From XYD2-FULL-39-9 sp964561035 (GTDB lineage: Bacteria; Patescibacteriota; Patescibacteriia; Magasanikbacterales; GWA2-37-8): a DNA stretch of 64,000 bases. Each line of letters starts with the position of its first letter. Position 1 is the stretch's first letter. Below the pieces are notes generated by a model. The model had not been told where the DNA came from, ran no database searches, and saw only the letters and a list, made by a program, of their open reading frames with translations. A program made the translations under genes and the position numbers. The stretch spans positions 69,540-133,539 of the forward strand of contig CAZLNR010000001.1 of NCBI GenBank assembly GCA_964561035.1, given 5' to 3'. Below, piece after piece: positions 25,387 to 33,051 of the stretch.

Positions 25387-28141
25387 GAAAAATCAACCTT
25401 TACCGCTTCTTGTTTGCGACGTTTGCAGCGGCGTGGGCAGGCGTGGTTTTAAAAAATGCGCGCAGTGCCATGGTATGGCTGCAGGGTTAAGTTTGCGAGG
25501 CAGCTGGCTATATTGGGGTTTTCCGCTTGATACGTATAATCTCAGGCTGCAGGCAGGAAGGCGAGCACTCAATATAATTAGGTTTATTACCGTGCTGGTG
25601 CTGTGGCTCAATGCCTGGATATGGACGGCGCTGTTTGTATACAAACAAGGCGTGTTTGCAGTATTAAGACATCCAAAACAATGGACGGCATTTGTTGCTT
25701 CATTGGATAAATGGTCTGTTTTCTTATTTTGGTTTGGAGTAGTAGCGATGCTGTATTTGTGGTATCGCATATTGCGCCAGAAAGAACCTTTTGATAAAAC
25801 GGTTGGATTATTTACTTTTTACAATAATCCATCAAAAGAACAAGATCTCACAATTGGTTCCTGGTCCGAAGCTGCACGCGTCTCAAGAAAAAAGAAAAAA
25901 AATATCGCGATTGGATTTACTCCCGAAGCTCTGGCTTCGCTCGGAAAAGCATATCTATATGCCAATAAAATGCGTTCACCGGCCATGGAGTCTGCTCATA
26001 TATTTTATGCGCTGCTTTCTTGCAATCGTATTAGTAATATTTTTATCAGACTCGGCATACCGTCAAGTGTTCTCTTAAAAGAAGCCGAAGCCTTATGTGT
26101 AAATAATACGCCAACTCATGCTGGAGTGTCGCCGCGACTTTCCGATGATGTTCTGCAAATCATTTTTCAATCATATGAAAATGCGTTTGCGGCCAAGCAG
26201 CCATACGTTAGTGTAACCGAATTGCTGATGTTCGCAATCGCAGCCAACCCGGCAATTCAAAATATTTTATTTAATTATGATATTTCCGAAAGACAGTTAG
26301 CCAATGTGGTTGCATGGGCGCGTATGAAAGAAAAAATGCATCGGGATTACCTTGTTTTTAAAAAAGCCGTAAAACATCATTCAAAGTATGGTATGGATAG
26401 AGCTATGACTGCTTTGGCTACGCCATATTTAAATAGTTTTAGCACTGATGTGACCGCGTTGGCGCATTATGGTCAGTTAGAGTCATGTGTGGCGCGTGGT
26501 AATGAGTTAGATGAAATATTTCAAATGGTTGAAGCTGGAGAAAAAGGCATATTGATGGTTGGAGAAACTGGTGTGGGAAAAAATACCATCGTTGAAGGCA
26601 TAGCTCAGCGTATGGTTGCAGGAGAGGTGCCCGAGCTGTTAAAAGATAAGCGTTTAGTGCGTTTGAGTATTTCAGCGCTCTTGGCAGGTGCAAGTCCTGA
26701 AGGGGTAGCCGAGCGAGTGCAGCGTATTATGGAAGAAACCGCGCGAGCGCGAAATGTTATTTTGTATATTAGCGGTATTGACGAGTTGATAGGTATAACG
26801 GTGGGTCAAGAGGGCGGCTTGGATATGGCAGATACATTGCGTGAATTTTTAGGCGATAAAAATATAATCGTATTTGCCACCACAACCCGAGAACGATATG
26901 CGCAGCATGTGCTTGGTTCTTCGCTGAAAAGTATATTTACTATGGTTGAAATAGGCGAGATGAACGAAGATCAGGCTATACAGGTTTTAGAATCTCGGGC
27001 TGGATTTTTGGAGTATAAACATTCGGTATTTTTTTCATATGCCGCTATAGAGACATGCGTAGAGTTTGCCAAAAAGTTTTTCCACGATGCTCCTTTGCCG
27101 GTTAGCGCGCTTGAACTTTTGACAGAATCAGCCAGCTACACTAAAAATAAAAAAGGTTCTCATGCAATTATTACCAAGGAAGAGGTTGCTTTGGTGGTTA
27201 CCGCAAAAACTAAAATTCCGGTGGCTGCAATTTCTGGCAATGAATCTGAAAAGCTGATGCGTTTAGAAGAAGAAATGCGCAAGCGAGTGGTGGGGCAAGA
27301 AGAAGCGGTGCAGGCGGTGGCCGGAGCTTTGCGCCGAGCGCGCGCTGATTTGCATGCGCGCAAGCGACCGATGGCAAGCTTTTTATTTTTAGGTCCAACC
27401 GGTGTCGGTAAAACCGAGCTTGCTAAAACCATCGCCGATATTTATTTTGGCGGAGAAAATCGCATGATTCGGCTGGATATGAGTGAGTATCAGGATAAAA
27501 CCAGTCTTTATCGCCTTATTGGCATGCCGGGCTCTCAAGGCACGGGTATCTTAACCGAAGCTGTACATAAAGCGCCGTTTTCTTTGGTGTTGCTTGATGA
27601 AATTGAAAAAGCAGATCCGGATATTTTAAATTTATTTTTACAGGTAATGGATGATGGCAGGCTCACGGATAGCGCTGGTCGCGTTTTTGATTTCACTAAT
27701 GTTATTATCATTGCAACCTCAAATGCCGGCACATTGTTTGTCCGCGAGCAGGCGCGAGCGGGCATGTCGCATGACGAGTTGTTAAATCAGTTGCTACATG
27801 AAGAATTGCATCATTATTTCCGCCCAGAGTTTTTAAATCGGTTTGATGGTATTGTACTGTTCAATTCTCTTGAACGAGATGCGATTAAGCAGGTGGCGCG
27901 GCTTATGTTTGACAGTATTGCCAAAGATATGGAAAATAAAGGGGTTCATATTTCGGCCACAGAGGAGGCGCTTGATTTTTTGGCCGATGCCGGATTTGAT
28001 CCTGAGTTTGGCGCTCGTCCGATGCGTCGCGCTTTGCAGGAAAAAGTTGAAAATAAAATGGCAGAACTATTTTTGCAAGGCAAATTAAAACGAGGCAGCA
28101 GCGTTACAATTGGCGCGCAAGGAGCTTTGTTTATTGATTAG
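25376..28141 (+). CDS. Membrane-anchored Clp-family AAA+ ATPase with N-terminal zinc finger
   Basis: 921 residues. Order: a CxxC...CxxC zinc-finger-like motif (C14, C17, C28, C31), two membrane helices (about 62-85 and 108-127), a Clp N-domain-like region (about 180-320), AAA1 with Walker A GETGVGKNTIVEG (about 395) and a DEL Walker B (ISGIDELIG), a short middle region, AAA2 with GPTGVGKTELAKTIAD (about 673) and LVLLDEIEKADPDI, and a C-terminal D2-small domain with FGARPMRRALQ. ClpC-like architecture tethered to the membrane. In AAA1 the residue after the P-loop lysine is Asn rather than Thr/Ser. No ClpP is in the window and no clear ClpP-binding loop was found. Probably unfolds membrane or envelope proteins. 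Confidence 0.88.
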   Translation: MEFKKNQPLPLLVCDVCSGVGRRGFKKCAQCHGMAAGLSLRGSWLYWGFPLDTYNLRLQAGRRALNIIRFITVLVLWLNAWIWTALFVYKQGVFAVLRHPKQWTAFVASLDKWSVFLFWFGVVAMLYLWYRILRQKEPFDKTVGLFTFYNNPSKEQDLTIGSWSEAARVSRKKKKNIAIGFTPEALASLGKAYLYANKMRSPAMESAHIFYALLSCNRISNIFIRLGIPSSVLLKEAEALCVNNTPTHAGVSPRLSDDVLQIIFQSYENAFAAKQPYVSVTELLMFAIAANPAIQNILFNYDISERQLANVVAWARMKEKMHRDYLVFKKAVKHHSKYGMDRAMTALATPYLNSFSTDVTALAHYGQLESCVARGNELDEIFQMVEAGEKGILMVGETGVGKNTIVEGIAQRMVAGEVPELLKDKRLVRLSISALLAGASPEGVAERVQRIMEETARARNVILYISGIDELIGITVGQEGGLDMADTLREFLGDKNIIVFATTTRERYAQHVLGSSLKSIFTMVEIGEMNEDQAIQVLESRAGFLEYKHSVFFSYAAIETCVEFAKKFFHDAPLPVSALELLTESASYTKNKKGSHAIITKEEVALVVTAKTKIPVAAISGNESEKLMRLEEEMRKRVVGQEEAVQAVAGALRRARADLHARKRPMASFLFLGPTGVGKTELAKTIADIYFGGENRMIRLDMSEYQDKTSLYRLIGMPGSQGTGILTEAVHKAPFSLVLLDEIEKADPDILNLFLQVMDDGRLTDSAGRVFDFTNVIIIATSNAGTLFVREQARAGMSHDELLNQLLHEELHHYFRPEFLNRFDGIVLFNSLERDAIKQVARLMFDSIAKDMENKGVHISATEEALDFLADAGFDPEFGARPMRRALQEKVENKMAELFLQGKLKRGSSVTIGAQGALFID

Positions 28142-28147
28142 AGTAGT

Positions 28148-29167
28148 ATGATGTTGTATTTTTTTATATCTTTTGTTATTTCGGTTTTTTTAACCTTTTT
28201 AATAAAAAAATTTGCGTATGGCGCTGGGGTAGTGGATACGCCAGATGCCAGCCGCCATTTGCATGCCAAGCCAACTCCGTTGTTGGGTGGGTTGGCAATT
28301 TTTTTGTCTTTTTGGGTTACAGTCTGCACTGTAATGGTATATTTTCCGGTATATGGCATAGAGAAAATCATAGACCCCCTTATGGTTGCTCTGGTCGGAT
28401 CTCTCATTATTATGCTTGTAGGTATTGCAGATGACCTTCATCCATTTTCAGCTACAATACGTTTGCCTCTGGTGATGGTGGCAATACTCATTGTAACATT
28501 GTTTTTTCCTTGGCTAACAAAGATTACTAATCCGTTGGGTGGGTATCTTTTTTTAGCAAATGCTGCCGGCAGTGTGTTGGTATTTTGCTGGTTTTTGGGC
28601 ATGACATATACCACAAAAATTTTAGATGGTTTAGATGGTTTGGCAACGGGGGTTGTTTCCATAGGCGCGTTTATTATTGTTTTGCTAACCGCCGTTACAA
28701 AGTTTTACCAGCCTAATGTTAGCTTGGTAGCTCTTATATTTCTTGGGTCTTGTCTCGGTTTTTTGTTGTTTAATTTTCATCCTGCTCAAATATTTTTAGG
28801 GGAAAGCGGCAGCATGTTTGTCGGGTTTATGCTGGCAGTTTTAGCAGTAATCGGCGGAGGTAAGCTGGCCACTGCGTTGTTGGTTATGGCTATACCGGTC
28901 TTGGATGTTTTGCGGGTTATGTATATCAGAATACGCAAAAAACAAAGCATTTTTTCCGGAGATAGAGAGCATTTGCATTTTAGAATGGTAGATGCAGGGT
29001 TTACCCAAAAACAATCTGTATTATTTTTATACGCAATTTCTTTTTTCTTTGGCATAGCTACGCTGTTTTTGCAGAGTTTGCAAAAAGTATATGCGCTGGC
29101 AGTGTTAATTATTATTATGGTTGTGTTAAGCCATGTTGTTGGCAAAAATAAAAAAACATATGTCTGA
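28148..29167 (+). CDS. MraY/WecA-family phospho-sugar transferase
   Basis: 339 residues with about ten membrane helices. Family motifs: the aspartates in VGIADDLHPF, KILDGLDGLATG and HFHPAQIFLGESGSMFVG-like (NFHPAQIFLGESGS), and the cytoplasmic histidine motif DREHLHFRMVDAGF. The last motif is typical of WecA/TagO/RgpG-type UDP-HexNAc:undecaprenyl-phosphate transferases rather than MraY. It probably starts a second lipid-linked glycan. The Clp gene stop is 6 bases upstream; its own stop overlaps the DUF192 start by 8 bases. Confidence 0.9.
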   Translation: MMLYFFISFVISVFLTFLIKKFAYGAGVVDTPDASRHLHAKPTPLLGGLAIFLSFWVTVCTVMVYFPVYGIEKIIDPLMVALVGSLIIMLVGIADDLHPFSATIRLPLVMVAILIVTLFFPWLTKITNPLGGYLFLANAAGSVLVFCWFLGMTYTTKILDGLDGLATGVVSIGAFIIVLLTAVTKFYQPNVSLVALIFLGSCLGFLLFNFHPAQIFLGESGSMFVGFMLAVLAVIGGGKLATALLVMAIPVLDVLRVMYIRIRKKQSIFSGDREHLHFRMVDAGFTQKQSVLFLYAISFFFGIATLFLQSLQKVYALAVLIIIMVVLSHVVGKNKKTYV

Positions 29168-29636
29168 TCAGGTAAAAACATTTAAAAAATGGCATCTGGC
29201 AGCTTTTGCGATTATTATAATTTTGGCGTTGGGTAATAAAATATATGGATATATATGGCCTAAAACCAATATTTATATTAGCCAGGAAAAAATACGCGTT
29301 CTGGTGGCGGATACGGCTGCGCACAGGTTTAAGGGGTGGAGCGGTCGTGCCGATATGGGGAAGTATGGCGGAATGCTGTTTGTTTTCCCGCAACCCGATC
29401 GGCATGCCATGGTAATGCGAGATATGTATTTTGCTCTTGATATAATTTGGCTAAATCAAGGTAAAATAATAGATATTGCGCCATCTCTGGCTCCACAGGC
29501 AGGTGTGGCAGAAGATCAATTGACCGTGTATCGTCCTCGTGGTGTTGCGGACATGGTTTTAGAAGTTCCGGCCGGTTTTGCGGAGCGGGCGGGTTTAAAA
29601 ATAGGGGATACGGTTGAAATTGTTGACAAAATTTAG
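29160..29636 (+). CDS. DUF192 exported protein
   Basis: 158 residues from the ATG at 29160 overlapping the upstream stop (ATGTCTGA). One N-terminal helix (WHLAAFAIIIILALGNKIYG, about 12-32) is a signal or anchor. The DUF192 domain follows with KGWSGRADMGKYGGMLFVFP, HAMVMRDMYFALDIIWLNQGKIIDI and VLEVPAGFAERAGLKIGD. The family has a beta-barrel-like fold with no known activity and is often exported. Nothing here defines the role. Confidence 0.85.
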   Translation: MSDQVKTFKKWHLAAFAIIIILALGNKIYGYIWPKTNIYISQEKIRVLVADTAAHRFKGWSGRADMGKYGGMLFVFPQPDRHAMVMRDMYFALDIIWLNQGKIIDIAPSLAPQAGVAEDQLTVYRPRGVADMVLEVPAGFAERAGLKIGDTVEIVDKI

Positions 29637-29651
29637 TTTTTATCGTATACT
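29623..29651 (+). promoter_or_regulatory. rplU promoter
   Basis: TTGACA (29623-29628), 17-base spacer, TATACT (29646-29651). The -35 lies inside the end of the DUF192 gene. Confidence 0.8.
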
Positions 29652-29692
29652 AATAGCGTTATTATTCTAACTCAATTATTCTGACTTATTTT

Positions 29693-29998
29693 ATGTACGC
29701 AGTTATTGCTACTGGTGGTAAACAATATTTGGTAAAAAATGGCGACGTGTTGAAAGTTGAAAAGCTCAAAGCTGAAGAAGGATCAACTGTTGTATTTGAT
29801 AAAGTATTGTTGACTGCCGATGAAGATGGAAAAAATGTTAAAATCGGACAGCCGTATTTGGATGGTGTAACTGTTACTGCCACACTTGAAAAACAAGGCA
29901 AAGAACGCACCTTGCGCGTAGAAAAATTTAAACGCAAAGTTCGCTACCACAAAGTACACGGACAAAGACAGAGATTCAGCTTGGTAAAAATCGCTTAA
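29693..29998 (+). CDS. rplU: 50S ribosomal protein L21
   Basis: 101 residues, full length: MYAVIATGGKQYLVKNGDVL, KVLLTADEDGKNVKIGQPYL, and the RNA-binding tail KFKRKVRYHKVHGQRQRF. Transcribed alone from a strong promoter and closed by its own terminator; rpmA (L27), its usual partner, is not adjacent. Confidence 0.97.
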   Translation: MYAVIATGGKQYLVKNGDVLKVEKLKAEEGSTVVFDKVLLTADEDGKNVKIGQPYLDGVTVTATLEKQGKERTLRVEKFKRKVRYHKVHGQRQRFSLVKIA

Positions 29999-30008
29999 TA
30001 CAATTAAA

Positions 30009-30041
30009 TTTAAAAACCACCCTATAAAGGTGGTTTTTAAA
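30009..30041 (+). terminator. rplU terminator
   Basis: Stem TAAAAACCACC (30011-30021) / GGTGGTTTTTA (30029-30039) with a 7-base loop, T-rich on the 3' side. Confidence 0.85.
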
Positions 30042-30058
30042 TTACTCACAGCCAGTCC

Positions 30059-30087
30059 TTGACAGATATGTTGCAATATGGTAAGGT
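30059..30087 (+). promoter_or_regulatory. promoter of the 30.1-30.4 kb RNA
   Basis: Perfect -35 TTGACA (30059-30064), 17-base spacer and a weak -10 TAAGGT (30082-30087) preceded by an extended-10 TGG. Expected start near 30094. Confidence 0.5.
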
Positions 30088-30091
30088 CTTT

Positions 30092-30402
30092 TTGCCTACG
30101 TAAGTAGGCTCTTGTTATCCGGTATATTCTCCCGACCCCTTAAGTGAAAAAATATTTTTCTTTTAAGGGGTCGAAGGCGAATCCGGATCAGCCTGTCGAT
30201 CTCCGGCTGGGACATTGTGAGTAGCATACGGGGAGAGCCCCAAGTTTTCGTCGCAAAGCAAGGAAGAGGTGACGACTTCTTTATAAGCAGACTTCTTCAT
30301 GAGGAATGCTTAAAACTTGCTGGTGCGCAGGCTCACGATGCAGATCCAGTCCGGTCTTGGGGGTGCGGGCCACTCGCGCTCGCACCCCCCTTCTTTTTCT
30401 TT
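30092..30402 (+). ncRNA. Orphan structured RNA with own promoter and terminator
   Basis: A GC-rich block in an AT-rich region between rplU and recR (the gene-free stretch 29999-30474). Predicted helices: GCCTAC-GTAA-GTAGGC (30094-30109); ATCCGG / CCGGAT (30117-30122 / 30183-30188) enclosing GACCCCTTAA / TTAAGGGGTC (30134-30143 / 30163-30172); GGGG-AGAG-CCCC (30230-30241); CAAGTTTT / AAAACTTG (30241-30248 / 30312-30319) enclosing TCGTC / GACGA and AAGCA / TGCTT; CTGG / CCAG; and a terminator hairpin at 30359-30389. I could not match it to RNase P, tmRNA, SRP or 6S signatures. A GTG ORF inside (30217-30426) lacks a ribosome site and runs through the terminator, so I do not call it. Confidence 0.6.
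30359..30402 (+). terminator. terminator of the orphan RNA
   Basis: GC-rich 9-bp stem GGGGGTGCG / CGCACCCCC (30359-30367 / 30381-30389) followed by a T-rich tract TTCTTTTTCTTT. Confidence 0.75.
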
Positions 30403-30429
30403 AAAACCTTTTTTAAAGGGTTCTAAAGA

Positions 30430-30466
30430 AAACAAAAAATTCCGATAAGTTCGGAATTTTTTGTTT
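30430..30466. terminator. bidirectional terminator next to recR
   Basis: Perfect 16-bp stem AAACAAAAAATTCCGA / TCGGAATTTTTTGTTT with a TAAGT loop. It closes the recR transcript on the minus strand and backs up the RNA terminator on the plus strand. Confidence 0.85.
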
Positions 30467-30474
30467 ATTATTTT

Positions 30475-31074
30475 TTATTTTCCAGTTCTGTTTTTGATGG
30501 CGCTGCCAAGGGTTATTTCATCCGCATATTGCAAGTCGCTGCCCATAGGCAAGCCTCGCGCCAGCCGTGTTACAGAAATAGCGGGGTTTTTTTCTTTAAT
30601 TTTTTTCTCAAGAAATAACATGGTTGTCTCTCCGGGCAAGTCGGGGTTAAAAGCTAAAATTATTTCCTTAAGCCCGGTATTTTTTTCAAGGCGCGCAAAT
30701 AATTCTTTAATTTTTAATTTATCCATATCATCGCTGCCTGGCTCTATAACACCGCGCAGCACATGATAGAGGCCGCTAAAAATTCCGGTGCGTTCAATAA
30801 CATGCATATCTTGCGGTTCGCAGACAATGCAAATTACGGATTGATCTCTGTTTTTGTTTGAGCAGATAGCGCACGGATTAGTGTCGCCAAAGTCCCAGCA
30901 TTGTTCGCAGCTTTTTACATTGTCTATTAACTCTTTGAGCGCCAGTGTAATTTCCGCAACTTCTTTTTTGCCGGATTTAAGCAAATAAAAAGCAAAGCGC
31001 TCGGCGGTTCGCTGTCCGACGCTTGGCAATTTGCGGAATGCGCTAATTAAATGTTGAATTGACTTTGAGTACAT
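30475..31074 (-). CDS. recR: Recombination mediator RecR
   Basis: 199 residues, full length. Helix-hairpin-helix region at the N-terminus (AFRKLPSVGQRTAERFAFYLL), a four-cysteine zinc finger (CEQCWDFGDTNPCAIC, about residues 57-72), a Toprim domain (CIVCEPQDMHVIERTG, ILAFNPDLPGETTMLFLEKK) and the C-terminal RLARGLPMGSDLQYADEITLGSA. Works with RecF/RecO in loading RecA. Next to ybaB, its usual partner. Confidence 0.96.
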   Translation of the reverse strand: MYSKSIQHLISAFRKLPSVGQRTAERFAFYLLKSGKKEVAEITLALKELIDNVKSCEQCWDFGDTNPCAICSNKNRDQSVICIVCEPQDMHVIERTGIFSGLYHVLRGVIEPGSDDMDKLKIKELFARLEKNTGLKEIILAFNPDLPGETTMLFLEKKIKEKNPAISVTRLARGLPMGSDLQYADEITLGSAIKNRTGK

Positions 31075-31092
31075 GAAAATTAGTGGATTTTA

Positions 31093-31395
31093 CTATTGTT
31101 TTGGAAACAATCCTTCCAATCCGCCCATTTCCTGCATTTTAGTTGCCATGATGCGCTGCATTTTTTTAATTGCATCACTGTGCGCATCTTTAATGGCATT
31201 TTGTAATTTTTCTTTTTTATCAACGGTAAGCAAGCTGTCCTCAATCGCTACGCCTGTAAGCTGGAAATTCCCATCCATTGTAAGGGTAACACCGCCGCTA
31301 GAAACAGAAGCGGATTCGGTTGAGAGAGTTTCTTGGAGCTTTTTTCCTTGTTCGCGCAAATCTTTAAATTGCTTGAGTTTTGAAAATACCGACAT
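31093..31395 (-). CDS. YbaB/EbfC nucleoid-associated protein
   Basis: 100 residues: a helical N-terminus (FSKLKQFKDLREQGKKLQETLS), beta-strand core (VSSGGVTLTMDGNFQLTGVAIEDSLL) and a C-terminal helix ending MATKMQEMGGLEG. Dimeric DNA-binding protein. Located 18 bases upstream of recR on the same strand, the standard ybaB-recR arrangement. Confidence 0.9.
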   Translation of the reverse strand: MSVFSKLKQFKDLREQGKKLQETLSTESASVSSGGVTLTMDGNFQLTGVAIEDSLLTVDKKEKLQNAIKDAHSDAIKKMQRIMATKMQEMGGLEGLFPKQ

Positions 31396-31435
31396 AAGAT
31401 TATTTTAATAATTAATTATATTTATTATTTTAGTT

Positions 31436-32893
31436 TTACATAGGTGGGTTTGCCAGGCCTGCTCCGCCGCTAAATGCCGATTTTGGCTTGAGTGCTTGCG
31501 GCGCAGGGGCAGAGCTCTCAACTGTGTAGCGAGTGGTAATGCTGCGGAAAGAAGCGCGCTGTTCGTCAAAGATCATTTTGGCTACGCCGGTTGGACCGTT
31601 ACGGTGTTTGGCAATATGAATTTCGGCGCTATTTTTTTCATCCGGCGGTATATCTTCTGGACGGTAGTTTCTGTCGGCGGATTTACGGTAGATAAATAAT
31701 ACCACATCCGCATCTTGTTCAATAGAACCCGATTCGCGCAAGTGTGACAGCTTTGGGATTGCTGGCTTACTTAATTCTACGGTACGAGACAGCTGCGATA
31801 AGGCGAGTACTGGCACATTAAGTTCGCGCGCGATTCCTTTTAAGCCACGGGTTATTTCAGAAATTTCTTGTACGCGACTTTCGCTGTTGCCGCGAGATTC
31901 CATCAACTGCAAGTAGTCAATTACTATAAGTCCCAATCCGTGTTCCATTTGCAAACGCCTGGATTTGGTGCGAATCTGCATAATATTATTATTTGGCGCG
32001 TCATCAATAAAGATTGGCGCTTCGGATAATACACCCATAGCATGACCGATGCGAGGAAAATCATCGTCTTCGGGCCGGTCGCTCAGGCGGCCGGTTCTCA
32101 TTTTCCATAAATCAACATTTGCTTCCGAGCATAACAGGCGATCTACCAGCTGTTCTTTACTCATTTCCAATGAAAAAACTCCCACTGGTATTTTTCTTTT
32201 TGCACCAATGTAGCGCACAATATCTAGTGCGAACGATGTTTTACCCACACTAGGACGCGCGGCCAAGATTACTAAATCTGATTTTTGCAGACCGGCAAGC
32301 ATGTTATCTAAATCTGGGTAACCAGTTGGCACGCCGCGCATTTGCCCTTTATTTTTATGCAGCTCATCAATACGATCGAAGGCGTCATTTAAGATGCCGC
32401 GAATCGGACTGAATGTTTGTTTCATGTAATTTTGAGAAACACCAAAGAGTTCTCGTTGTGCCTGATCTAGCAAAGTGTCTAGTTCTTCGTTTTCCTCATA
32501 GCCTAATTTGGAAATTTCATACGCAGCCCCCAAAAGACGGCGGCGAGTTGCTTTTTTATGAACAATGTTTGCGTAGTTGACCACATGTGCCGCAGTTGGC
32601 ACGATGTTGGTAAGAGATACCAAGTAACTGTGTCCGCCTACTTGTTCTAGTTGGTTTTTTTCTGTTAGTCTATTGCTTAACGTTAGAAGGTCAATTGGCT
32701 CATTTTTTTGGTATAGATCAATAATAGCCTCAAAAATGCGCGCGTGGGCGTTTTTGTAAAAATCTTCTGACTGCACAACGTCAGCGATTTTTAACATCGC
32801 GTCTTTATCAAGCAAAATAGAGCCAAGCAGCGACATTTCCGCCTCTAAACTTTGTGGTGGTATTTTTTCAATTTGGTTTATGTCTTGGCTCAT
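31436..32893 (-). CDS. dnaB: Replicative DNA helicase DnaB
   Basis: 485 residues. N-terminal DnaB domain (PPQSLEAEMSLLGSILLDKDAM), linker, and RecA-like C-terminal domain with Walker A AARPSVGKTSFALDI (about 210), Walker B LIVIDYLQLM, the DnaB motif LSQLSRTVE and LRESGSIEQDADVVLFIYR. No intein visible. Hexameric fork helicase. The ATG at 32893 faces the structured element at 33 kb, and about 40 bases separate its stop from ybaB, so the three genes may be cotranscribed. Confidence 0.97.
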   Translation of the reverse strand: MSQDINQIEKIPPQSLEAEMSLLGSILLDKDAMLKIADVVQSEDFYKNAHARIFEAIIDLYQKNEPIDLLTLSNRLTEKNQLEQVGGHSYLVSLTNIVPTAAHVVNYANIVHKKATRRRLLGAAYEISKLGYEENEELDTLLDQAQRELFGVSQNYMKQTFSPIRGILNDAFDRIDELHKNKGQMRGVPTGYPDLDNMLAGLQKSDLVILAARPSVGKTSFALDIVRYIGAKRKIPVGVFSLEMSKEQLVDRLLCSEANVDLWKMRTGRLSDRPEDDDFPRIGHAMGVLSEAPIFIDDAPNNNIMQIRTKSRRLQMEHGLGLIVIDYLQLMESRGNSESRVQEISEITRGLKGIARELNVPVLALSQLSRTVELSKPAIPKLSHLRESGSIEQDADVVLFIYRKSADRNYRPEDIPPDEKNSAEIHIAKHRNGPTGVAKMIFDEQRASFRSITTRYTVESSAPAPQALKPKSAFSGGAGLANPPM

Positions 32894-33008
32894 AGAAGTG
32901 TCTATAACAATAGTTTGTATATCTTAATCTAAGGCGTTTTTTTTGGCAAGAAAAATTGTATCTTTTTCTGTGGGTGGGTAGGGGATAAGGTGTGTCTAAA
33001 TAATTTAT

Positions 33009-33051
33009 TTGACAAATATGAGATAGTCCTCCTTAATTATTATTAAGGAGG
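33009..33051 (+). promoter_or_regulatory. promoter and perfect hairpin at the 5' end of the 33-kb element
   Basis: TTGACA at 33009-33014 with a poor -10 (TTAATT, 18-base spacing) would start transcripts near 33044. Overlapping it is a perfect 10-bp inverted repeat CCTCCTTAAT / ATTAAGGAGG (33028-33037 / 33042-33051, 4-base loop). If transcription starts further upstream, the repeat would mask the AAGGAGG sequence. Confidence 0.45.

Noticed and set aside
30092..30402. Identification as SRP RNA or 6S RNA
   Set aside because: The SRP GGAAGGAAGCAGC-type loop and the single long rod with central bubble of 6S are not seen.
30217..30426. 69-codon GTG ORF in the 30-kb structured block
   Set aside because: No ribosome site, runs through the GC-rich terminator hairpin and its T-rich tail (product ends in a Phe/Lys run), so it is better explained as chance within an RNA gene.
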